From positions 936,138-1,000,137 of the forward strand of contig SCFE01000110.1 in assembly GCA_004352715.1 (NCBI GenBank): a stretch of 64,000 nt of DNA, given 5' to 3'. The notes beneath the pieces are model-generated. The model ran no database searches, was not told where the DNA came from, and saw nothing but the letters and a program-made list of their open reading frames with translations. A program made the position numbers and the translations under genes. Shown here one piece after another: positions 13,201-25,200 of the stretch; the stretch's first letter is position 1; each line of letters starts with the position of its first letter. Source of the DNA: Hofstenia miamia (lineage: Eukaryota > Xenacoelomorpha > Acoela).

Positions 13201-16200
13201 GTATGTATGTCGTGGTTCATTTATAACTGTTATGAAACAATGTAACAACTTGATCATTTGAATCTTTGAAATTCTTAAAGATTTTAATTATTTTTGTGTT
13301 TTTATTGATTTCGTATTGTTATTATTGATATTTTTATATTAAAACATTTTTGCGGATTATGCTAGCAATATTTCATTGATCGACTACTGTCATGGCACAA
13401 AGTAGTCGGCTCGGGTCGTGAGTCATTAGGGAGACGGGTCGGGTGGCGAGTCAAAAACCAGTGATCCGATTCCCACTCTGGTATGCTCTAGTATGCGTAA
13501 AATATGACATTCTGTTATATATAGCAGAACTTCAAGCTATAAAAATCTATTTATGACATTCTATGTGGCATGATTCCTTTTTTTGAAGTAGACAATTAAA
13601 TTTGATATTACAACATTTTTCTTCTTTTTGATGTGAAAAATATTTGAGTTGTAGAACAAAAGTATGTCTAATGTTTTTCATTATATTTAGATTTAAAACT
13701 AATGAACATCTTGAAGAAATATAGCTTAACGTTATGCATAAATGTATAAAATATTTTTAGACTGCTCTTTACACTGTGTACATTTACCTGAACTTATTTT
13801 AGATTATAATCAATGTAATAGATGTCAACGATCACAAACCCATTTTCATGCAAAGCCAATATTCTCAGACATTCAACAATATTCCCACAGTTGGTGAATT
13901 TATAATTCAGGTGACAGCAACTGATGCAGACAGTCAACTATACGGAAGGATTACCTATGAAATACTTAGTAGTCAATCAGGTATTAATCTGTTAAAGATT
14001 AAGGCTTGTTTGTTTTGCAGTCCCTTATTTACAACGTACTGGTTTTTTTAAATTTTAGGTTGTTTGAATGGGTTGTTACGAAAAATGAGAAGCTATGACT
14101 CAAGTGGTTATGTACATTTTCTTATGTTATCAAATGTACAAGATGAAATCAGTATTTAGATGACAAAATTCTCGTTTGCTTCTTAGTTATATTGTTATAT
14201 CTTTATCATAAATTTAGAAATTTGTTTCATATTTCTACAATGCCTAATTTCATTTTTATGCATATTTTCATAGGTCCAAGAGTATATTAAATTTTTTGCT
14301 ATCAGTGTTGGCAAAAAATATTTAAAAAAAAACTTTTTACGCATGTTTTTTTATTAGTGACGATTATTTAATTGTGGTCCTTATAGTTCATTTTTTAAAA
14401 ATTATTCTGAAACAAAACTTAATTATCGTAAACATTGTTACATAGTAAATGTAAAATGTATCAGAGATGTAATGTAGAACGTAAGAAATAAAGACTATAT
14501 GAATTGTTTTTTGAGTTTGAGTGATTCAATCATCATCGTTTCCATTCAGGACAAAATGCACGTTTGGACACTTTATTGGCGACAGCTGATTTCGTACATC
14601 CAAGAATACAAATCCCATGGAACAGGAAATTCGTTCCAAACCAGCCGACAAAGGAGCAATATTGATCAAAGTTAGCGAAAGTTCTACTAACTCTTTCCTC
14701 ATGTGTCCCAACAAATATTGAGGCTTATAAAATTTTAAAATCGTGCAGTTTGGTGAAAGATCGAACATTTGCTTCATTTTTCATAGCCCCACAGATAGTT
14801 TTCAGGTATTTATTCACTCATGGCCCTCCGCATCAAGATCCCGGTATATCTGTAAAAAAATTTCTATATGAAGACTGCGTCAGGCATTGTAGTAATGTCA
14901 TTTTGAACATAATCAATCGCGTACGCAGCAAAGTATAAAATCTGAACACCAGATGTTGCGAGTTGATATAGGCAAAATCAAGGAGCATTTCTTAATTTCT
15001 CTGTTTTTCAAAGATGAGAACAATTCGAGATTTTCGTTTACAATTTGTCGAACATTTTTCCAATTGCAAATGTGCAGCACACGTGCTTTGTGGAGCCTTC
15101 TTTAGCTGCTAATAATGAGCGCACACTTTGTGTATATTTAAGCATTTTAGCAATAGCGCAAACTCTGTTTATCAATTAGGATGGAATCAAGTCTTTGGCC
15201 AATAAATTTTGCTGGTGAGCAACACAGCCAATAGACACAAGTAAGTCGTTTTATTCCACCAACGAACTTCTCCTTTTGGCTTTGTGGTCTCTTGCTGCTC
15301 ATTATAAATATCATTAAGTATTTCTGCACCAGGAGCGGCGTGTAACCAGGATGCAGATCGTGGACTAACGTATAAACAGATAAACGACAATATTTATATC
15401 CTATCGTTATTTTCACGATATATTTTAATTTTAAATCTTTAATTTTTTTTGAGAACAGTATAATTACTACAAAATCCTTGTATCTGCTGTTAGTGAAGAA
15501 AAATTTGGCTTTCCGCTGTTTTGCAGTAGCTGTTTCAGATAATCACTGGTGCAGTCGGTCCTTGTGTTGTGGATTCATCTGTCTCCACGAAATTTGCATT
15601 GGTTTTTGCAAAATGTTTTCGTAGTCTGTCCACTAGCGAGGCACATTCTTAGGAATTCGTAGCAATTCACTCAAATTCTGCCGAAATGGGGTTCAATTTT
15701 TGTCATACTGCCAAACATGCTTTTATTTGAAAATGCAAAAAAATGTAAATGTATGCGTGCGAGAGAAGATTTAAAACACATGAGGCAACGACATTAGAAA
15801 ACAACATGAAAAACATGATAAAACATACATGTTAAACTGTTTTAAAACACTATTTAAAACACCCCTGTTTAAAACATGTCAACCCTGGTTATTATGCAAT
15901 CCTATCATTTCAGAAGGTTCCATAGTAGTTTTTGTAAATCTGATTATTTTAGTGCCATTTAAAATCAACAATGAAACTGGCAATATAACCGTAGCTAATA
16001 CGTTATCTCCTTCTATTAAAGAATATACGATGAAAGTAAAGGCTTACAATCTCGATAAGCCCACAAAACATTCTGAAGTGAGAGTAACTATTACTATTAT
16101 CAAAGGTAACGAAGCACCAAAATTTTACACAAATACATCAGCAAGTATTTCAGAGGTAGTTACTCTTTTGATATACATTTATAAATTTAAAAAATATTAG

Positions 16201-19200
16201 AAAATGAATACGTGTAACATTATATAAAATTTAAGCTTGATAAGTGGATTCACATTTTAAGATTTGTTTGAGACTTGTTATAGTAGTTCTTTTATGAAAT
16301 TGAACATTCAGTGCTTGAACTAATTTTCAATTTCAAAAAACTAAGCAATTTTCAACGTATTCGATATTTGAGTGTTTTTCATAATACTATTGAACATGTT
16401 TTCTACATCATTTTGTTTAGGACGCTGCTCCCTATACCCATGTAACTACAATCATCGCTCGCGATCCTGATGCTTTAAATAACAATGAAAATGTTATTAC
16501 TTACTCAATAATTAATACCAACTCTGTTCCCTTTATATTGAACAAAACAACTGGTGAACTTCTTACAAGTGAAGCACTGGACTATGAATCCGAAGTATGG
16601 CATTTCTTGCTATGTATATTTTTATTTGTAAATGAAAAGTGGGAATTTTCGTTTTTTAGCTTCAAATCTATATTTTTCACATGAAAAAACGAAACATATT
16701 TTATTTTTGTACTGTTTGTTGTATATACATTACAAACCTTGTAGATTTTACAGCGTTTTTTGCTTTACTATATGATTTTCTTTGTACGATATATTTAAAG
16801 ATTGTAAAAATCTTTTTAAACGAAACTAAATTATAAACTTGAATGAAATTACATTATACAGAGCAACGTTTTGCCGAACGTAATCCTTATATGTAAGCAG
16901 GTCTTTAATGCGTGCAAAAAATTAAGAAACTTGCTAATTCGTTATGTATATAATGATAATAAAAGTTGATGAATCTCATTTCCTCCAATCTATAAATTTT
17001 TTATTGTTGCCAGCATTGCATTCAACAATTAATAGATGCATTCCATAAATTTCAACAAATTTATGCAAGACATGTATGTACATGCATACATAACTACATA
17101 ATTTATATTTTTTCCATTCATAGACGACGTATGCATTGTCGATCGAAGCAGAAGATAATCTTGGTACATCATCACGAACTACAATCAGCATTTTCATAAT
17201 TGATGTATTTGATGAATTACCGGAGTTTACCACTGTTTATACTTTTTCCATTGCGGAAAATTCAACTGCAAATTCTATTATAGGCACAGTCACTGCAACC
17301 GATCCTGACCAGAATGTAAGCGTTTTTCAATCAACTGTTTGAAAATTCTTCTCTCATTATGATCAACAATATGCATTCGATAAATGAAGCGAGTTACCAT
17401 TTCTATACATTAATTTGGTATTTATTTTATTTTGCGTTTATATTGGAGACCAGGGGAACGATTTCATATACGCTTCCATTATATAATTGATATGCGCTCA
17501 AGATAGATTTATCGTAATTTGGAGTTTTAGAAATCCAAAACTTTTTTTAATTGAAAAATTCAACTTTTATTTAGTTGCAATAATTTACTAGGTTGATCAA
17601 TTCTCACTATAAAATAATTGAAATTAACTAGTGTTGGACATAAATGTAACACGGAGAATGAAGGCTTGTGCATCTCTATATGTATGGAATCTTGCTATGT
17701 AGTCCCAATTTTCCGGGCATTATTCACACTTCAATGAACCTTTTTTGGTTTCATTCTTAAATATGGTTACACGCACTGCTTAGCAATTTGTATGAAGCAT
17801 TCAGCAAACCAATCTAAAATTGTAATGCTGCATATAAGCTTCATTTACAGTTTTGTAAATTCCTTATGTAATAATTTTACTGTTTTAATTAATATCTGAG
17901 TTCTGTAGAATTTTTAGCTATTTGAAATTATATTGAAATGAACCAAGTTGCATTTGCATGAAGCGTTACACCTTAAGTTTATGTTTGAAAAACTATGAAT
18001 ATTGTTGTTTTAATAAAAAGGTTCTCAATTCGTTAAACATTTCAAAACCAATCAAGTTCATTGACCATCGTTACTTAATTTTTTATTTGATAATTATTGG
18101 CCAATTATTGTTAAATTATTAATATTTAATCATAACAGCTTTATTGTTTATCAATGGGTCCATAGGTTTTATCAACATAGAGTTGGTTAAATCCAAAGAC
18201 CGGATAATGGTTGCTAAAAATAAAGCAGACTCTTTATTATAAACTAGAAAACAGACAAAGCATCAACTAAATACGATCCCGATGTCATTTCTAATGCTGG
18301 AAAATTAAACCATGGGTTCTATTTTCTAAAATTGGAAACTCTTTTGCAAATTACTTAGATCTAATGCATGACAAGCTTTTTCATTTGATATTGCAATCGA
18401 AATTTGTCTCACAATATATCCACAAGAAAAGGCGTGTCACTGTCAAAAACCAAGCTGCGAATTTTGATTGTGGCTAATTCCAGAGTTGGTACTGTTCCCA
18501 GGTATGTCCTAGGGAAGGCCGCTTGATCAAATCTATTTAGAAATAAAGTATTTCATTACTTTGTTGTCCGTTTTTTAGCAAGACCCCTTCTCTGTGCACA
18601 CTGCTCTTCCCTAAGTCATATTTTATTAAGATAATCAAAATTTTAGCGTATTTGGATTCGAATCAGCGCTATGATCCACTTCTTCACACTTAAAGCGGCC
18701 AAATAGTTAATATAAAACTGAAATAGTTAGTTCCATGAAAAATTCCAAAATCATTGTAAATAATTGTTTTTACTTGCTAAAGCTGTTATCCGACCCTGGT
18801 TATAACAAGTAACTTAGGTTCTTAAACCTTAATATTTTTCACCAATTCTCCTAATTTAATTTGACTAAGCATCACAGTAGTTTCATTCAGTTTTGTTTGG
18901 AACTTGAAATTTAAATTTTGGTAAATTTCACTTAAAAAAACAGCAAATGATTCCAAATGCTCTACATAATTTGGAAATAAGGTATTACATGACGAAGAAT
19001 GAAAAACGCTAAACGTCAATTATGATATTTTTTCTCCATGTCGTTTGCTTGAGTCATGGCTTGTGAGGCATCTTGCATTGCCACTACTTTGAAGTGCCAT
19101 TTTCTACCAAATTATTTGTCATATATATATATATATATATCTGTCTTGCAATTAAGAGGTTAGTGTCCATTCACTCCCTTTAAATTTTGTTCCAAATTGT

Positions 19201-22200
19201 TTCTTGGTTCAACATTTGTGGGTTTGATAATCCAGTTATTTAAGCCAACATTTTTAAATGTAAATACTATATATCATTATAATCCGCTTTACAACTTTGT
19301 TAATTGTTAGCTGAGGATCATTATCAACCAATTTACAATTTTCAGTTCACAGTCAAAATTTTTAAAGCCAATCCTAAGGATGTGCAGTATTGACACTGAT
19401 ATTGAAAAATGAAGTCTTTCAATGGCTGCTTATTTGTTCTCCAAATGAACGAGATGCTTGCTAAAGCAAAAAAAAATGAAAAAATTTAGACATATTATTT
19501 CAAACTAAATTCATCTTCAAGAATAGTAGTGAGTTCATTATGACATAGGTACGGATTTTTTTCGCAACGCATACCTCACTGTTATTTTATTGTACTGGCA
19601 TTTAGCTCACACTCACACATTTTTCAAGTATTGAAGTTTAATATAATATCTCAATAAACATGATAAAGCAACTCAAAGTACAACACATTCTAAATTGGTT
19701 AATGCGGTATGATAAAAAAGCGTACTGTGCGTCTTAGGGCTAACATATGGCATGTTCTAGATTAACTCATACCCAACCCATTTTCATCTTGAAAAATCAT
19801 GATAATTTTTAAAAAAAATCCATTTTCATTTTTGACAGATTTTGAATCTAAGACCTCCATTTAATACATGTATGCCACTAGTGCTGGGGTGCACTAAATC
19901 ACATGCATATACATAGTAATTAAATCAGTGTTTTGGTTTTCCTGCAAATTGATTTTGATTATACTTGTGACCTCTTAGCTCAGCCATCTGCGCAGATAAT
20001 AATTTGAAATTCTTAACGATTATGCGAATCAGTATATCTAAAGAATGACATTTCCATTTTATCTAATTTATGACAAATGAGTATGAGAGAGGTGTCTAAA
20101 AAATTCAAAGTTTATTTTTTAAGAAAATATGACCCAATATGCTTAATATTGCTCATTTTTCAAAATGAATTTCATAAATAAAAAAATGAAAGTGTTATTC
20201 CCTAGTCATGACTCTTTATCTACCCCAAAACAAAATAAAGTAATTCCAGTAAAGTATCAAGTCCCTAGAGACTAAAATTACTTCGGTCATCTTGGCTAAT
20301 TAGCATAAATATGCAAAAGTAATTCTCTTTTTAATTATTAGTTTCATACCATAAGTTTCCAGAAAAGTGAGGTTTCACCTGCAATTGTTCTAGAAATTTG
20401 CATTTTCAGGATATTACTACCTTAACCCTGCTACTCCACAGTGGAAAATAATTTTCATTCGCTACAGACAGAGGCTATTCAATGTTCAACAAATAGTCTC
20501 TGGTATGGGGTAGTTAATTTCTCAGTTTAAGTAATAATAGAAGTCTTTGAATAGAGCTTTATTTGCCCCTTATTTCATAGTCTTTTTAATTTGAATAGTT
20601 TAAAGTCGAAGATTCTAAGCGTTGCTGCAAATGTAGCACTTGTATTTTAGGACGTCATCTATTACTTTTTGGTTTGCGAAACAATAATTGATATATTTGG
20701 AGTCGATAAAACCTCTGGACAAGTAAAACTTATTCATCAACTAGACAGAGAAAACATCGACAGTCATCTAGTAACCATTAAAGCAACAAACAACATATCT
20801 TACCAATGGGATAATTCATCATGTTCTTTTGAAAAAACTGATCGAACAGTTGCTATTGTTACAATAACTGTTGAAGATATTAATGATAACGCACCGGTAT
20901 TCTCCCGACAGTCATACACCGCAGGTTTAGTCGCATCAGCAGCGTATGGAACATCGGTTATTAGAGTCGAGGTGATTTTTTGAATATGTTCCCTTTAACC
21001 CTAGTTCTACTAAGAATTTTTCAAAATCTGTTAATATTTCAATAAATTTTTAACCGCTTATAACTCACGAAGTAATGAGGATATTTTAAATTTAAAAACA
21101 CCAAGATAGAGAATTTTCTTCTCTTTCTTTTTCGACTTAAATTCGAGTCTGGCCCGTCCAGGCGCGACTACCTCTAACTTTGCGCACAGTTTCTTCTCAG
21201 AAAACAAAATATTTGAAGGCAGTTGCTGTTCCCATGGGCATTAGATCGCCTCATTATCTGAACACTATGTATTTAAAGTATTTGAATATTTTTTTTCAAA
21301 AATCGGATTTCTCATTGAAAAAAGTACATATTTTTGGCACAATAAGGTTTTGCACAAATCGTCATCATTGCATGAGTGGGCCCAACCCTATTGATGTGTC
21401 CATGTAAAAGGCTTTCAATATTTCTTAATAGGTTTGGATAGTTGTTCAGAAATATGTACAAATCGATTTGTTACTTGAAATACCTCTAGAAGAAATAGGT
21501 TTAATACTAAGATAACTGATTTTCAATGAATTAGGTAAATTTTAGGCCACTGATGCTGATAAAGAAGGAAATAACGAAATATCTTTCTCAATACTCAATG
21601 TTAAATATGATCTTAATCCTTCAATTTCATATTTATCCAATCGAATAGTGTCAATTAATCCAACAACTGGTGACATCAAAACCGATGTAGGCTACGTAAA
21701 TTTCGTTCAAGGTGCATTTGAAATAGAAGTCATGGCAACTGATGGAATTAACAACTCCACTTCTACAGTTGATGTAAGTTTGTAGGCGTAGTTAAATTTT
21801 AACTATAATATATTTTCACATTTTATATAGTTTTTAAATCTAAAAAATTTATGCCGTTCTTATTTTATCATTATTTTACAATGTGTTCTACTAAGAATAA
21901 TATAATTTCTGATGATTTATTAACATGAACCTTCCTTTTATATATATATATACAGGTGTAAAATCTAAATTTCAAGATTTCGCGTGCAATTGTATTTTAT
22001 CTCGAAAATGCAACATAAAAATTTTTTGTTTGTTTATCTTTATTAACAAATAGCATTTTAAAAAAAATGTCGTTTTCAGTGTAACAATGAGCAAAATGTG
22101 CTGCGTGGATTGAAACACAAAAAAGTGTGGTTTTGGTGCAACGAAAGTTTTGATCAGTTTATGGCAAAAACGCGGAAGCACCTACAGCTAAAAGCATCCA

Positions 22201-25200
22201 AAAGTGGCATACAAGACTAATGGAAACGGGCAGCGTACTTGATAAACTAAGAACAAACAAACCCCAAACCTCTGGTGAAGCTCTTGAAAAGGTCAGGGTC
22301 GTCTTCACTGAAAACCGAAATTCTTCTTTAAGGCGTGTTGCCCTTGCTACTGGTATGAGTCATCAATCAGTTTATACTTGTCTGAAAACTGTTAGATGGC
22401 ATCCGTATAAACTCCAAACAGTTCAATCTCTATGTGAAAAAGATTATCGGTGTCGAAATGACTTTGCAGAAAGAGAAATTGAAAGAATTAAAGATGATAA
22501 AAATCATTTAAAAAGTCTTACTTTCTCTGATGAAGCACATTTCCATCTGGATGGGAAACTGAACCGTCATAACTGTCGATACTGGGCTCCTAAAAATCCT
22601 CACTGGTATTCAGAAAAACCTTTGCATTCTCCTAAAACAAAAGTTTGGGCTACAATGTTTAACCAAAAAGTGTATGGTCCTTACATTTTCGACGAAACAG
22701 TAACAAGTGAAGCCTATTTAAGGATGTTAAAGTAGCAATTCTACACTGGAATGTCAAGAAAAGAAAAGAGAACAATGATATTTATGCATGATGGTGCTCC
22801 ACCTCATTGGGGACGCATTGTAAGAAGTTTCCTTGATGAAAAGTTTCAAAACCGATGGATGGGACCAGGATCACCAACAATGCCATGGCCTCCACGATCT
22901 CCTGATGTGACTCCCTGTGGTTATTTCCTCTGGGGCTTTATTAAGTCACATGTGTATGCAAACAAATCAGACAGTATTGATGAACTCAAAGAGCGTATAA
23001 GACATGCTTTTACCTGTATAACCAAAGATATGCTTCAGGCAGTTTTTCAAAATTATCAAGGTCGTCTTCAATGTTTAATAGATAGTGAAGGAGAACATAT
23101 TGAACTTTATAAAACTGATCATAATTTTTGCTAATAGTGCTATTTGTTGAAATAAATGGTTTTTGTTTTTATCCTTTTTTATTTATTTTTTATTTAAAAA
23201 TTAAATCGTGACCTTTAGATTTTACACCCTGTAAATTAGATAATAAGAAGAATCATCAGAAGTGCAGACCCATGTAGTTATTTCTAACATTTTACTAACA
23301 CTTCCACGAACAAATAATCAAGCTTTCAAAAGTTCTTCACGGTTTTAGATTAACGTTAAATTTGTTTAGTTATATGTTCTTCGCAATGATCAGAGGGTAA
23401 AGATTATATTGGATGTTCCACCAGACGAAGCTGAAAATATAGAACAGCTCTTGATTGAGTAAGTTTGTTATAATTTGTGTTAGTAGACTTTATTATTTAG
23501 AACGCTTTCTAATATCACGGGGGCGATTGTTAATGTTGACTCTATTGAAAGTCACAGGGTAGAAGCCAGCACATACGATTCTCAAAAGTAAGCAGACATT
23601 GTTAAATGGATATGCATATGTAAATATAGAGTAATTATTAAATTTATTGTGAATTGTTATCGCAAGGATTAAACTTTTATTTTAATTTTTTATATTACTT
23701 TTTCTACTTGAGTTTATGCAAATTTGTAATATTTCCCTGCATTATATATATANNNNNNNNNNNNNNNNNNNNNNNNNNNNNNNNNNNNNNNNNNNNNNNN
23801 NNNNNNNNNNNNNNNNNNNNNNNNNNNNNNNNNNNNNNNNNNNNNNNNNNNNNNNNNNNNNNNNNNNNNNNNNNNNNNNNNNNNNNNNNNNNNNNNNNNN
23901 NNNNNNNNNNNNNNNNNNNNNNNNNNNNNNNNNNNNNNNNNNNNNNNNNNNNNNNNNNNNNNNNNNNNNNNNNNNNNNNNNNNNNNNNNNNNNNNNNNNN
24001 NNNNNNNNNNNNNNNNNNNNNNNNNNNNNNNNNNNNNNNNNNNNNNNNNNNNNNNNNNNNNNNNNNNNNNNNNNNNNNNNNNNNNNNNNNNNNNNNNNNN
24101 NNNNNNNNNNNNNNNNNNNNNNNNNNNNNNNNNNNNNNNNNNNNNNNNNNNNNNNNNNNNNNNNNNNNNNNNNNNNNNNNNNNNNNNNNNNNNNNNNNNN
24201 NNNNNNNNNNNNNNNNNNNNNNNNNNNNNNNNNNNNNNNNNNNNNNNNNNNNNNNNNNNNNNNNNNNNNNNNNNNNNNNNNNNNNNNNNNNNNNNNNNNN
24301 NNNNNNNNNNNNNNNNNNNNNNNNNNNNNNNNNNNNNNNNNNNNNNNNNNNNNNNNNNNNNNNNNNNNNNNNNNNNNNNNNNNNNNNNNNNNNNNNNNNN
24401 NNNNNNNNNNNNNNNNNNNNNNNNNNNNNNNNNNNNNNNNNNNNNNNNNNNNNNNNNNNNNNNNNNNNNNNNNNNNNNNNNNNNNNNNNNNNNNNNNNNN
24501 NNNNNNNNNNNNNNNNNNNNNNNNNNNNNNNNNNNNNNNNNNNNNNNNNNNNNNNNNNNNNNNNNNNNNNNNNNNNNNNNNNNNNNNNNNNNNNNNNNNN
24601 NNNNNNNNNNNNNNNNNNNNNNNNNNNNNNNNNNNNNNNNNNNNNNNNNNNNNNNNNNNNNNNNNNNNNNNNNNNNNNNNNNNNNNNNNNNNNNNNNNNN
24701 NNNNNNNNNNNNNNNNNNNNNNNNNNNNNNNNNNNNNNNNNNNNNNNNNNNNGATAATTTGAGGAAATGAGATTTCTGTTTTATTTGAGATTTGGGACTC
24801 ATTGGTACCAAAATGATCAACGAAAAGCTATAAAATCTCATTTTGTGTAGATATAAAAATTCACACCAAACTAAACAGATGTCATGGTGTTGATTTATTT
24901 TGGTTTATTTGTATAAGTACAAACATTTCTCATTATTTATAATGAGCCTTTGAGGGAATCAATTGTGTGATTGTATCTGATATTTAATTCTGTTTCGATT
25001 TTAGATCAGACATATTAATTCATTGTGTCGATCCTGAAACAAATATGATTATGGATGTCTCAGAAGTTCTTAATCTAATAGACAAGAATAAAGCGAATTT
25101 GGTTAAATTGTATTCTGAATACCACATCCAAGATATAGAGGTAACAAGCATTAAAGTGTATAATATTTTATTTTTTACAAAGTATGTAATTTCTACTCTT

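Noticed and set aside
18195-18800. Possible element with GGATAA inverted ends in the cadherin intron
   Set aside because: The matching arms are under 15 bases and no target duplication is visible.
23654-24841. Frames of about 350-375 residues across the N-run, also at 34820-36130, 37626-38733 and 61916-62755
   Set aside because: They consist almost only of unknown bases, so the open frame is an artefact.
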